Origin: Garcia nutans
Lineage: Eukaryota > Streptophyta > Magnoliopsida > Malpighiales > Euphorbiaceae
Direction of reading: 5' to 3'
NCBI GenBank assembly: GCA_947685225.1
Contig: CANTUV010000037.1
Span: forward strand, 30,523,001 to 30,587,000
Length of the DNA: 64,000 bases
In this document: one piece after another, positions 22,267-33,067 of the stretch
How the letters are laid out: every line of letters starts with the position of its first letter
Position numbering within the stretch: position 1 is the first letter of the stretch
Notes under the pieces: model-generated
Databases searched by the model: none
Seen by the model: only the letters and a program-made list of their open reading frames with translations
What the model was told of the DNA's origin: nothing
Position numbers and translations under genes: made by a program

Positions 22267-22303
22267 CTAAGCTCTCGAGCTTAGCGCGGATGTGTAATCG
22301 CGC
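22267..22303 (+). other. Twin hairpin in S1
   Basis: Hairpin 1 is CTAAGCTC-tc-GAGCTTAG (8-bp stem). Hairpin 2 shares its first G and pairs GCGCG with CGCGC around a 10-nt loop. The sequence continues CAGGT, as in the other family LTRs. Confidence 0.75.
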
Positions 22304-22897
22304 AGGTAGCTTGGTGGAAGATGTGAAGTCTTTCGTTATGCCACGAGAAGAGTAAGAGTTTGTCGAGACCAACTAGAGGGTAATGCATACATGTTTAATT
22401 TTAATTATGATGTATTTCTGATGAGAGAGTATTTATATGTATAAATGAAGTTTTAATTAAGACAATGATTTTGTAAAATGATATTTAAATTAACGTAATA
22501 TGGTTTGAACTCTGTTGCAGGTTTTTAAAAGGTAACAACAAGTGGCATCCTTATACTTTATATACTTACTGTATGAATACTAGGTATATGTACAGTACTT
22601 ATATAGGGTATCGGGGTGTTACAAATCTAATTTATTTTAATTAAAAACACCCCAAAACTATTTATTTTTATAAAAAAATTACCCAAAACCATAAAATTCA
22701 CAAAATCAACTCAAATTTATTTTTAACTTCAAACTTTAACCCAAAATAATTTATAAATATGTTTTACGCATAAAAATACCCGAAAATACCGAAAACGACG
22801 AAAAATCCAAAAATGACGAAAATACCCTCGGCACCCAAAAATACAATTACCATTTTGCCCCTAGACTTAAAATCATTCAAAAACCAAGGGTTTTACA

Positions 22898-23142
22898 TTT
22901 TGTATCCGTTGGTCTATAAACTTATAACTTTGGCTTTAATTTTACTTGTTGCAACTGCTACAATTGAGAGGGCATTTTCTGCTATGAAGGTTATCAAGAA
23001 TCGATTACGCAATAGGATAGGAGATCAATGGATGGCTGATTGTTTGATTACATATATTGAGAAAGATTTATTTAATATCATCGACAATGAGACTATCATG
23101 TCTTATTATCAAGGAATGAAAACACGTAGAGAGCAATTATAA
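22898..23142 (+). pseudogene. hAT transposase, C-terminal dimerisation domain fragment
   Basis: About 80 codons of the hAT C-terminal dimerisation domain remain: YPLVYKL, then VATATIERAFSAMK, then KNRLRNRIGDQWM and the final helix up to a TAA at 23140-23142. The catalytic parts and BED-type zinc finger are not here. Apparent coding upstream of 22898 is Gypsy A LTR. It resembles the 'TTF-type/zinc finger MYM-type protein 1-like' plant hAT group. Confidence 0.88.
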
Positions 23143-23283
23143 TTTTTTTTGTTCTTTATATATGAAAGATATTTACGCATTAGTTTATGAATATATAAAA
23201 ATATTATTATTTATATTATTTTTAATACATATATAATATTTTTATTTTGCCCCCCTTCACTAACAAGTTTGGCTTCGCCCCTG
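22898..23283 (+). mobile_element. 3' end of a hAT DNA transposon
   Basis: The end of a hAT transposase gene is followed by an AT-rich tail and a right terminal inverted repeat, ggcttcgcccctg (23271-23283). Read inward this is CAGGGGCGAAGCC, a classic plant hAT terminus. The predicted 8-bp target copy is ACTCTCAT (23284-23291). The left end and most of the transposase lie beyond the window because Gypsy A inserted here. Confidence 0.85.
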
Positions 23284-24614
23284 ACTCTCATCATTTGCAA
23301 GTGATGAGCCAATCATTAGCAAGCTAATGACAAGCTCGCTATGATCTAGTATGTAATATCCCAAAATGTACCCTAGAAGTTTTGAGATAATTGTTGTTTT
23401 GCTTGAATCAAATGTATATGTGTAATTGGTAAGGAAAGAATGTATAGAGAGAATGTATATGTTGTGTATATGGCAAGATATATAACATATATGTTGGTCA
23501 AAATGGAGAGTCAAGGAAAGAAGATATTTATTTTGTTGATTGTGAAATTACTAGTAAGGGCATGTAAGTGAAAGGAAGTTAAAACAAATGAGAAGAGGGT
23601 ATTTGGGTAATTGTCTTCTTAGAAATGCTTGGTGGAGGTTTAAAGAGATGCAAAGTTTGACTTTGTCTCTAATTTCATTTTCATTTCTTTTCTTTTCCTT
23701 TCTTGGCCGGCTATCAGGAAGACAAAGGAGAGCAAGAGAGGTTTTGAGTTTTATAAACCAAATTGAAGGAGATTTCAAGAAGATAAGTTGAAATTCAAGA
23801 AGTTCCTCTTTGTTGGTAAGTTATCTCTTGTTTTCTCTTGCTTTTATTGAAGTTGTGTTTGAGTTTGATAAGTTGTTGTTGATAGTAAGAGAGTATTGTT
23901 TGATTGTGATATGTTTAGGAGTGTTTGGTTGATTTGATGATGGATTTTGAGGATGTATTGAAGGATAGAGTAAGGTTGTTGGAAGAGATGATGTTGAGGG
24001 TGTGTTTAGGGTTTGTGATGATATTGATGATTTGTGGTTAATGTTTATTTTGCCTTGTTTTGGTGTTTGTGCAAGTTTAAGATGGTTTTTGGATGTGTGT
24101 AGTTGAATTTGTTTGAAGTGGATGTTGGTGGAAGAAGTGATTTGTTGGGTGTTCTTTTGTTTTGGCCGGAATCTGTGTTTTTGGCCTGACATGCCCATGA
24201 GCACGACCAGAATTGTAACACCCCCATATCCAATGCACACACACACTACAACCACAACAATGCAGCATATGTGCACCAAACATAGGAATGCTACATTTCT
24301 CTTAACATTTAGAACACTTTAAAACTTGATACAATACCCTTATCATCATACATTATAGAAAAATAGATCATTTACTTATAAAACAAAACATATTAGTTAT
24401 GTATATATATATATATATATTTAAATATTACAAAGCGGAAGTTATAAAATAATTACATATTTACACATTAAACATTTCTTTACAAAATATAAAGAAGTAT
24501 ACATGATTGGCAAGTCTGCTTTGATCTTTAAGTTCCCAAAAATGGGTTCCTCAAGGTCTACTCTCCCTTGGTCTTGAAGAACTACCGGGTTCAACTCTAT
24601 CAACTCTATTACCT

Positions 24615-24652
24615 GCGCGATTAAACACTATCGCGCTAAGCCAACGGCTTAG
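24615..24652 (-). other. Twin hairpin in S3
   Basis: Read on the minus strand: CTAAGCC-gtt-GGCTTAG (7-bp stem), then GCGCGAT...ATCGCGC (7-bp stem, 8-nt loop). Both stems are perfect and share one G. Confidence 0.8.
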
Positions 24653-25459
24653 TAAGATAAAACATGCTATTGGTATGCTTTAATACAATACAATGTCAAT
24701 TCTCAATTCATATTATACATGTAACCATTTATATGCAAAGCTAACATCATACCTTTACATTTCATAATTCAACATATAAATATATGCATATCACATTTCA
24801 ATATCTTTTCTCATACTTCATTAACTAATCATTAAACAATCCATAAACAACACTAAACAAAGACAAGCATGGGCCCAAGACACACTAATATGCAATTCAA
24901 TTTTCAGAGTTAATGCTTTGGTTTGTTATCACATTTATCAATATCATATACCCAACTAGGCTTCAAGGATCAAGTTCAGCCAAGCTTCAAGGGGAGCAAA
25001 GCATGCTAAGCTTCTACCCAACTTGGCTTCAAGAACTAATCCAACCTAGCTTCAAGGGTGGTAACATCTCAATTAGGCTTCAAGGATACAATCCAACCTA
25101 ACTTCAAGAGATTGTTACACTTATTAGGCATGCCACCAACAACAAACTCTGAAAATGGAATAACACATTAGCCACACAATTCATTTAGATTTCATTCTCA
25201 ATTCTCATTATCATTTAGGCAAACATGCCTCATTTATCTCCATTGAATCACATTATATCTCATATAGCATCATTCATCATAGCCAAACACAATGGCATTG
25301 TCTCATATCATGTCTTATTTCATTACAATCCTCATAGCCAATCACAATGGCCTCATATATCATTTAAATCATCATAATCAATCACAAGTCACATTACATT
25401 ATCATATAAGCAACATGCTTTACATCCTTTACTTACTTCAAATAAAACAGAACAGAACG

Positions 25460-25735
25460 ATTATAGCGGTCGCACCAGGCTAAGTCGCGACCCTCCTCCA
25501 CAATCAAAAGATGAAACTTTAACACAGTAGGTTTCGCGGTCAGAAGTTCGGTCTAAGTCGCGACCGCACTTCACAATCAAAGATGAAACCTTATCACAGT
25601 AGGTTTCGCGGTCAGAAGTTCGGTCTAAGTCGCGACCGCACTTCACAATCAAAGATGAAACCTTATCACAGTAGGTTTCGCGGTCAGAAGTTCGGTCTAA
25701 GTCGCAACCGCACTTCAATAATAGCGACCGTCCCA
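25460..25735 (-). repeat. Three 72-bp tandem repeats with GCGACCGC motifs in S3
   Basis: The landmark gtttcgcggtcagaagttcg recurs at 25531, 25603 and 25675, a period of 72 bp. Each unit holds GCGGTC and TCGCGACCGC, so each can fold on itself. The period is a multiple of three, which yields a spurious 103-codon frame of 24-residue repeats. The unit is homologous to positions 116-190 of the Copia A LTR. Confidence 0.9.
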
Positions 25736-27741
25736 AATTACGTGTCTCATGCATAAACCCTAAATTTAACAAACTTTATTTTGTTTAACTTCAAACACAT
25801 TATACACAACATAACCTCATTCAAATTGACACAATCAACATCCTCAACACTTATTTACATCTTCCAAACACATTAATAACATTTTTGATACCACAACACA
25901 ATTACAACCAACACAAAGATCAACAAAAATAATCAATCAAAAATAACATAAACAACTCTTACCAATTCAAAACCCTAACTCAAACTCAACACAATTACTT
26001 CCAACACCTTCACCTGTTCAACTTCTCATCTATCAAACAATATCAATACTTAAAATCACACCATAAGCAATTGAATCATATCATCATCAAACCACAACTC
26101 AACTCAAGCATAACTTCAAAATAACAAGGGTAACAAGAGAAAACTTACCTTAAATTAAACTCATAACTTAAAATCAATTAAACACTTGAAAACACAACAC
26201 AACACATCTCAAACCCACCAAATCACAAAATCACCAAACCCTTATTCACTTCCAACAAAACTTCCAAATAAACAAAGAAAACAAGAGAATACTTACTTTA
26301 GAAGAAGAATTTCCACCAATCCTTTGTCAAAACCTTGGATTACTTCTTCAATTCACTTCTAGCATCAAGAACACTTATCTTTCCCTTTTGTTAATGGAGA
26401 GCCGGCCACTTCATGAAGAAAGAAGAAAATGATGAAGACACAAAGTCAATTTTTTTGCTTTTAATCTCCACCAAGTATTCTTATCCAAGTAAATACCAAA
26501 ATGCCCTCAATCATATAGCTAACTTTTTGTCTTATCTAAGCCCTTATGTAATTACACACTTAACACAAAAATATCTTCTTCCACTTAACCAACACTTTGA
26601 CTCTTCATTTGACCAATTTATATGTTATATATATCATCATATACACAACATATACCATTCTCTCTAAACCCTAAATCTTTCCCAATACACATATACACAA
26701 GCATTCTCCTCCCAATTTCTTTTCTTATCCCATCATATACATTCAATCCAATATATAACAATAACAACAACAATAACAACAACAACAATATGCAAAACTT
26801 CTAGGGCATAAATGAGGATATTACAAGAATTTTGGGCGTGTCGATGGTTTTATGTTTTGGAGGGGTGACACGAGCAGTGACATGCCCATGTCACTGAGCG
26901 TGTCATAGCTTCTGTGTGGTAGTAGGATTGACATGGCCAGTAACACGCCCGTGTTATTGAGCGTGTCATAGCCACTGTGTTTTTGAGGAATTGACACGGC
27001 CATGAGCACGCTCATGTTGTTGGACGTGTCAATGTTTCTGAGAGGCAGAATGTATTACACGCCCAGGGACACTCTCGTGTTGTTGAGCATGTAAAAGCTT
27101 CTGTGTTGTGGAGTTAGGGCACGGTCCGGGACACGCCCATGTTGTTGAGCGTGTCATGTTTAGGGTTTGCCCTAGTTGGTTCTTAGCCTTATGATCTTAT
27201 GTGGGTTTCATCTTTCTTTTGGAATAGGTTGTGAAGAAGGTGAATTACCCTAATTCAAGTGGTGAAAGATTCTTGGAAGAAGAAGTGTTTAGAGTTGTGT
27301 GGGTTGCTTTTGAAGTAAGTACAAACCCTAAATTAATGCATACATTCATGGGATCTTGAAACTTAATCCATATGTTTATAATTGTGATAAGTACTCTATT
27401 GCATTGTTGATGCATATCCATAATATTATGTGTTGCATAATGTGAAATGAGATAATTGAGGCATGTATGCCTATATGATGATGTTCAATGTAATTGATTA
27501 TGTATATGTGAAAGATGAAGTATTATAATGTGAATTGAGACATGATGATTCAAATGTGATGAGAAGCCATTGTGAGTGGCTATGGTTATGCAAAATGAAA
27601 TTGTTAAGGCATGATTGCCTATGTGTTTATAAGATATGAATTAAGAAAGAGAATAGTAAAGAAGTGAATAACTTGGTTGTATGTTTAATATGTTATTCAA
27701 TTTCAGAGTTCTGGGTTTGGAGGCATGCCTATAAAATGAAT

Positions 27742-27994
27742 GGTAACAGTCTTGCCTGGTTGAGGATCTCTTCAAATTGAGTTGAATTGAGGTCCAAGAG
27801 ACTGGGTCTGTTACACTATGAAAATTGTGAATATGAAATACATGAATGGTAACAGTCTTGCCCGGTTGAGGATCTCCTCGATTTAGTCTGGTTGATGGTC
27901 CAAGAGACTGGGTCTATTACAGGTAACAGTCTTGCCGGGTTGAGGATCTCCTCAAGCTTGTTGAGTTGATGGTCCAAGAGACTGGGTCTGTTAC
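27742..27994 (+). repeat. Three-copy inverted-end repeat array in S2
   Basis: Each unit opens GGTAACAGTCTTGCC and closes with CAAGAGACTGGGTCT(G/A)TTAC, so its ends are inverted (GTAACAG against CTGTTAC) and can form a long stem. Related two-copy arrays lie at 48164-48341 and, more decayed, at about 41910-42060. Confidence 0.85.
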
Positions 27995-28249
27995 ACTATC
28001 CATGGATAGAGATATATATATGTTGCGTACGGGCTTGATTGTTGTGATTATGAACCAAAGCAGTAACTCTGAACTTTGAATATCATATTAAATACTTGTT
28101 GGGCTCATAGGTGTCTATGTTGAATTAGTATAATGGATGATGATATAATTATTGAAATAATGAAATGTAACATATATAAATATGATCTTTATTGGTTGAA
28201 TGCATAACATTGATATTGACATTGCATAATATCATTATGGTTTGTACTA

Positions 28250-28287
28250 CTGAGTTGTTGGCTCAGCGCGATTGTGGTTCATCGCGC
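28250..28287 (+). other. Twin hairpin in S2
   Basis: CTGAG pairs with CTCAG, with possible G-T pairs inside. It is followed by GCGCGAT...ATCGCGC with an 8-nt loop and CAGGTGATAG. Relative to S3 both sides of the first stem changed (A-T to G-C). Confidence 0.75.
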
Positions 28288-28938
28288 AGGTGATAGAGTT
28301 GATAGGGTTGAGACAGAGGATTCTTCTACACCTAGTTGAAGTTTTGCTTGAAGAGTGGGCTTAGAGCTTAAATATCAGAGAGTCAAGCTGCCAATCATGT
28401 ATATATTCTATGTTTTGTAAATTTCAAATTTTTATGTATTTGTACTTGTAAGTATTTGTTATAACTTCCGCTGTGTATTAATAAATGTTTTCATCTATTA
28501 TATTTTATGGATTTTTTTTAAAACGATTGATATTTGTTTTATTTCTTTTTCGAGATATGACTTGTGTATTTTTAAAACTGTGGCATTTTCTATATTCAGT
28601 ATACGTATATTACGATCGTATAAGCATGCTTTGTACGTATACGGGATATAGGGGTGTTACATAGTACATCCTCGCTTTTGTTTTGCCATTCACTCTCATA
28701 TAGACAATCCCACTATATCACCTTCATCTTCTTAAGATAATCTCAAATAGAGGCATCAATTTTCAATTTTACAATGGGATATCAATCCTATATTGGGAAA
28801 GTGGTTCCAAGAAAAGAGGCATATAATATTAAATAGTTTCAAGAAAAAATGGCTTAAACTATTTTATTAAGGAGTCTATGTCAAAAAGCCTAACTATCAT
28901 AAGTCTAATACTTTCAACATGTAAAGCAAACCTAAGCA

Positions 28939-29453
28939 TAGTGATGGCAACGAGGAGGGTATCCGTCAAAATTACCATATCCGAATCTGAACTCGTTTAA
29001 TTTTTAAACTACTCATATCTATTTAAATCTGATTATAGTTATACTCGTACCCGTCCCAAACCCATTTACTACTATCCGTTTATTATCTGAACCCGTTTAA
29101 ATATAAAAATTTAAAATATTATAAATTTAAAATAGAAAATAATATTTTTTTAATTAAATAATTATAAATAAAAATTTAATATTAGCACAATTTTATAAAA
29201 ATAATTTCATATAATATAATTTTATAATTAAAATAAAATATAATAAATATATAATTAAAATTTTAATATAATATAATTAATATATAATTAGGTTTGGGTA
29301 ATAGGTATCCAAGGGTCGAAATCCGAACCAAATCCAAATCCAATATGGATAGTAAAAATACTGTTCGTACCCATTCAAACACATTTATAAATTATCTATA
29401 TCTTATGTAAATAGATCGGGTATCCAAAAATATCCGACCCATTACCATTCCTA
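28939..29453. mobile_element. MITE-like element, probably hAT-related
   Basis: The left end TAGTGATGGCAACGAGGAGG and the right end read in reverse, TAGGAATGGTAATGGGTCGG, form an imperfect terminal inverted repeat of the common dicot 'gatggcaatgggtcgggt' type. Flanking 8-mers CCTAAGCA and TTTAAGCT agree at five positions, compatible with a decayed 8-bp duplication. The interior is AT-rich and non-coding. Confidence 0.55.
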
Positions 29454-30210
29454 TTTAAGCTATTGAAATTCCATGAGAACCCAAAAATTTTAATATTATA
29501 TCAAAGCCTAAATATCTTAACCATTGATGAATACAAGTTTAGGATGAAAAACATCATCTGACCCTATGGAAAGCCATAATAGAGCTTATGGGATATCAGT
29601 CCCACAATGGAAAATTAAACAAAAGAAAATAAGGCATATCATATTGAGTTGTTCCAAGACAAAAGGAATTAGCCCATTTTGTCATGAAGTTCAAATATTG
29701 CAATTCTAACACTCCCAACACATGAAGTAAGTCCAAGCTATTGCAAGTCCATAAAAGCTCACATATTTCAATATGGTATCATATGGGATTGAAGTGTTGG
29801 CTTTGAAAATTGGCATATGGCCTCCTTCTTCTTCTTCTTCATGGGCCTTTTCTTTATGCCCATCTACTACTGCTATCTGTTTTTTACCTTTTCAAATGTT
29901 TCTTACTTTTCAAGTTCAATAGTACTCCCCTTATCAAGCGTAATTGGACATTTTCATTGAGCGTTCTATCTCTGGGCTTCAGATCTTAGGCCGCATAATT
30001 TTTTTTTCTTTTCTAGGGTTTTTAGGTCTTAGTCCTCAAGTTAGATCGTGGTCTTCCTTACTGAACTCTTTTTTGGACTTCGATTCTTGGGTCTTAAGAT
30101 TTGCCTAGGCTTCCTCACTTTGGACTTTTTGGATCTTTTCAGGTTGTTAATCAATTTGGGTTTTGAGCTCATTTAGAAATTTGACTGGGCTTCATCATGT
30201 GTGCTTAGCA

Positions 30211-30384
30211 AATGGACTTCTTCTTCATGGGCTTTTGTTGCTCACCTCCGCTAAAATAGTCTAGGCAATTTTAGCTAGGTAAATTTATTATATGTCTAAT
30301 GGACTTCTTCTTCATGGGCTTTTGTTGCTCACCTCTACTAAAATAGTCTAATCAATTTTAGCTTGGTGAGTTAATTATATATAT
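30211..30384. repeat. 87-bp tandem duplication
   Basis: A unit starting aatggacttcttcttcatgg recurs at 30298, 87 bp later, with a few substitutions (ctccgctaaa against ctctactaaa). It is non-coding. Confidence 0.75.
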
Positions 30385-31304
30385 ATGAAATATTTATATA
30401 ATTATCTAAAAAATAATTTTTATTTCAAAAATATTATAAACACTAAAAATATGCACACTTTTACAAAAAATTGATATAAATTTTTAAAGATGCTCCATTC
30501 TTCACTAAAATATTTTTTTAAAAAATACATTTTTTCTCGGTACACTAAATATTTTAATTTTAATTTTCATATTTTTTTTAAAAAATTCACTATTAAATAA
30601 AAATATTTTAATAAAAAAAATAAAAATTTATATTTTAAATTAATTTTCATCATATAAAAATCATAATTTTTTATAAAAAATTTTAATTTTAATTAAAAAA
30701 AATAAATAACACTAAAAAAATATAAAAAAGTAAAATATATAAAAATATATTAATAAAAATTATTAAATTTATTTTTAAATAAAATTTACATATTATACAC
30801 ATGAAAAAATAAAAAATATATGCATAATTTTTATTATATAGAAATTATGTAGATATTTGATGGATGTTCTGTGTATGTTTCATAGATGTTATAAATGTTT
30901 TATAGATATTACGTATAAGTTATATATTTATTGTCTAAGTTGTGTATATTTTATATAAAAGTCGTCGAATGTTGTATAAATATTATGTAAATATTGTGTG
31001 GATATTATTAAACTAAAAAAATTAAATTAAATTTATATTAAAAATATTATGTAAATGTGTTGTAGATGCATTACAGATATATTATAAATTTAATAGATAT
31101 AGTTTGTATTATTGAATGTGTATTTTGTATATATTATATATATATTTGTATATTAAAAATATAATATTAAATTTTTTTAATAAAAAACAGAAATAAAATA
31201 AATTACAAAAATTAGAAAAAAAAAGACCGTCGAAAAGGTAATTTCAAAAAAAAAAAACCTGTGCGTGCCCAGTAAATTTTGAGTCCGTGTACAATGTAAA
31301 TTTT

Positions 31305-31305
<1 letters not shown>

Positions 31306-31339
<34 letters not shown>
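31306..31339. repeat. Compound (CA)n(TA)n microsatellite
   Basis: About ten CA dinucleotides are followed directly by about eight TA dinucleotides. It lies about 550 bp past the SCPL stop codon on the gene's downstream side. Confidence 0.85.
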
Positions 31340-31886
31340 CTCAACTGCTAATGTTGGTTCTTTTCATTCAGGTCCATCTGCTGCTGCTCTTTATTTTTTC
31401 TTTTTCAAATGTTCTTTACTTTTCAAGTTCAGCATTTTCTTATACTCTTGGCATGTGTGCTGAATACAAATACTGACGTATTTCAGTTCTCCAACCAATT
31501 TAAATTTCACTGTTTTCTTTTCCATTCATTTAATAGTAAAGCAACTTTAAAGAGTTTATCTTATCCCTTTTCACTGATAAAATATCTGTTGTAGAATTTC
31601 AATTTGATTAAAATCTTCAACGGTTGAAGCATGGTCATTGTCAAATTGAATTTTACAATTAGCCATTTAAAGCTCATCTTTGAGAGTCTTTTATTTATTA
31701 ATTAATTTTTTATGCTAATATAGTGCTTTACATATGCTTCTAGAGCAAAAAAAAAAAAAAAAAAACTGCTTCTGAAAATTTACACTGGCTTAAACAGATT
31801 TCAGAGGTCTCATGGAATGTAAATACGCGAAGGGATCTATGTAACCCAATCCTCTTGCACAAATAGTTGGTAGGAGCAGGAGGAGA

Positions 31887-32035
31887 TTATGCTGAGGAGG
31901 AAGGAGGGAGACTTCCTTGCAGAAAGGATGATATCATGGTAAGTGCCCTCTGTGGTTGGTAGCTTGGTACCAGATGTCCTGCTCCTCTTACTGTAATAAA
32001 TGTCACTCCGTATACCACCGCATAGCCTCCAACCC
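31887..32035 (-). pseudogene. SCPL exon 8 (His exon and stop)
   Basis: It reads VGGYAVVYGVTF, then TVRGAGHLVPSYQPQRAL with the catalytic His, and ends at a TAA (31887-31889). It has no lesion. The acceptor is TAG before GGGTTGG. Confidence 0.85.
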
Positions 32036-32340
32036 CTACCATCATTGCAATTTCATTATGTTTGAATTGCTATGCTACATGATGAAGATTGTTCATGATA
32101 GTGCTATAAATAACACCTGTGAAGTTTATCTATCACTTTGCTACTTGTTATTTTATACCGTATTAGTTTTTGAGAGCTAGGCTTTCATGCTATAAAAGAC
32201 ATGGGAAGATTGATTGATAGAAACTTGTGTTATCTCAATGTGGGTTTAGTACTTTTACAAAGTCTATTTTTCAAGCCTAAAGGAAATGGAGCAACATGAA
32301 TCACAGGTAAATAACTGAAAATCAAGTATTACTTTATTAC

Positions 32341-32446
32341 CTCTTTGTTTATATAACAGGGCTGCCAATGAGTCTTGATAGGAAGCTTGAGAGTATTTAT
32401 TGAGTACCTGGATGATGTAACTGGAACACGTCCATCTATGTCACCG
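32341..32446 (-). pseudogene. SCPL exon 7 (Asp exon)
   Basis: It reads GDIDGRVPVTSSRYSINTL, the catalytic Asp region (GDTDGRVP in most relatives), and continues to LPIKTHWQPCY. The donor at GAG|GTAATA is tentative: the phase to exon 8 does not fit perfectly. Confidence 0.75.
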
Positions 32447-32905
32447 CTGCAATGATAATCTCCAATTAATATAATTTGCCTGAATTATTTCAGAATAATG
32501 ATGTCTGTATATATGCATACGATTTTCTCTTTCATCAACCTTCAGTCACTTGCCAATAATTTAAACTTAGCCACTAGAAATTCTACGAAGACAAATTTTG
32601 ATAAGATGGCTCTAGCGGAAAGAAGGTTGGGAATTTCTCTGAACCGCTACTATATACTAAATTAGCTAACTAAGTCTCCCAAGGACTTGCAGATCTGAAA
32701 ACTACATTCATCTTCTCTATCTTGAAGGGCAGTGACTGTTCTTTGGAAACCATTATTGGATATATCGGCAGATCTGAACCTCAGTGGTTGGGATCCATTA
32801 TTGGATATCATCCTTATGATGATATCAGCAGGTGAATTCAATAGTTGGCTAGTCCAAGACCTCTACATTATTCATTATTTCGGATGGTTTTGTATTTGAG
32901 CTTAC

Positions 32906-32970
32906 CTATATATTCCGACTCTGATACCACTTGCCATGAGATTCTTGATGACCGGCAGGATGGATACCGG
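32906..32970 (-). pseudogene. SCPL exon 6
   Basis: A 65-bp exon reading PVSILPVIKNLMASGIRVGI, bounded by ATAG and GTAAGC. The usual Trp of RVWIYSG is Gly here. Confidence 0.75.
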
Positions 32971-33067
32971 CTATCAGTTCAGTTAAGAACACTTCACACA
33001 GATACATTGAATTATTAGTCTTTAATCAAAACAAAGTTAGTTTTTGTAAGTGAATGATCATGATTAC

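Larger units (their letters stand above)
19567..22623 (+). repeat. Solo LTR S1 (3,057 bp), Gypsy B/E-type family
   Basis: It begins TGTAATATCC and ends GGGGTGTTACA. Both sides carry the same 5 bp, AATCT (19562-19566 and 22624-22628), and no internal gag-pol is present, so it is a solo LTR left by LTR-LTR recombination. Inside are a CpG cassette of GACACGGCC/GGCCGTGTC motifs (about 20350-20590), a duplicated 'agccattgtgtttggcta' block (about 21195-21265), an array of 'cttgaagc(c/t)(a/t)(a/g)gttgg' units (about 21410-21640) and the twin hairpin at 22267-22303. Confidence 0.93.
12984..22897 (-). mobile_element. Gypsy A: chromovirus-like Ty3-gypsy element, 5' two thirds
   Basis: Minus-strand order from right to left: 5' LTR, PBS, gag, protease, RT, RNase H, integrase. 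RT before integrase defines Ty3-gypsy, and the RT resembles the Tekay/Del chromoviruses. The left end is cut inside integrase by Copia C. The right end abuts hAT transposase codons, so Gypsy A inserted in a hAT element; the expected duplication is TTTTG at 22898-22902. Solo LTR S1 interrupts its LTR. Several stop codons and a frameshift show that it is dead. Confidence 0.92.
17150..22897 (-). repeat. 5' LTR of Gypsy A (about 2.69 kb without the inserted solo LTR)
   Basis: In plus coordinates it runs from TGTCACGACCC (17150) to GGTTTTACA (22897), so in its own sense it is TGTAAAACCC...GGGTCGTGACA. Solo LTR S1 plus one target duplication (3,062 bp) lie inside it. It holds short 'cattaagcctcagta' repeats (about 17690-17795) and a CpG-rich block of AACGACA-type motifs (about 19270-19440). 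Confidence 0.85.
24214..26825 (-). repeat. Solo LTR S3 (2,612 bp), inserted in S2 in reverse
   Basis: In plus orientation it runs TGTAACACCC...GGATATTACA, the reverse of the family LTR. AGAAT is duplicated at 24209-24213 and 26826-26830. It lies inside the CpG cassette of S2. It has its own cassette of 72-bp repeats with GCGACCGC motifs (25460-25735), 'cttcaag' array copies (about 24950-25115) and the twin hairpin (24615-24652). Its outer 230 bp (26590-26825) are nearly identical to 49690-49925 of Gypsy B's right LTR. Confidence 0.93.
23352..28661 (+). repeat. Solo LTR S2 (about 2.69 kb) interrupted by solo LTR S3
   Basis: It begins TGTAATATCCC and ends GGGGTGTTACA. TAGTA flanks both ends (23347-23351 and 28662-28666). 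After removing S3 and one AGAAT copy it is about 2,693 bp, with no internal element region. It has a GACACG/CGTGTC cassette (about 24175-24213 and 26831-27165), an inverted-repeat array at 27742-27994 and the twin hairpin at 28250-28287. Confidence 0.92.
28667..31886. other. AT-rich intergenic DNA, no gene seen
   Basis: Between the S2 target duplication and the SCPL 3' end I see no convincing exon. The stretch holds a MITE-like repeat (28939-29453), an 87-bp tandem duplication (30211-30384), a very AT-rich segment (about 30380-31250) and a (CA)n(TA)n microsatellite (about 31306-31339). Two diverged copies of a roughly 150-bp sequence around 'atgggatatca' occur near 28770 and 29590. Confidence 0.6.

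Noticed and set aside
22813..22897. N-terminal extension of the hAT transposase
   Set aside because: These codons are Gypsy A LTR sequence up to the ACA terminus at 22897.
23284..23351. Two small hairpins between the hAT end and S2 (TCATTAG/CTAATGA and TCATCA/TGATGA)
   Set aside because: They are short and AT-rich, with no second copy or neighbouring feature to give them meaning.
23821..24279. 152-codon frame on the minus strand crossing the S2/S3 junction
   Set aside because: It spans two LTRs of opposite orientation and has a low-complexity Asn/Ser/Thr-rich composition.
25460..25735. Regularly spaced repeats resembling a CRISPR array
   Set aside because: The whole 72-bp unit is repeated with no unique spacers, the DNA is plant, and the unit is an LTR module.
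32918..32929. TGGTATCAGAGT on the minus strand, like a retrotransposon primer binding site
   Set aside because: It lies inside SCPL exon 6 and encodes the conserved SGIRV; no LTR end is next to it.
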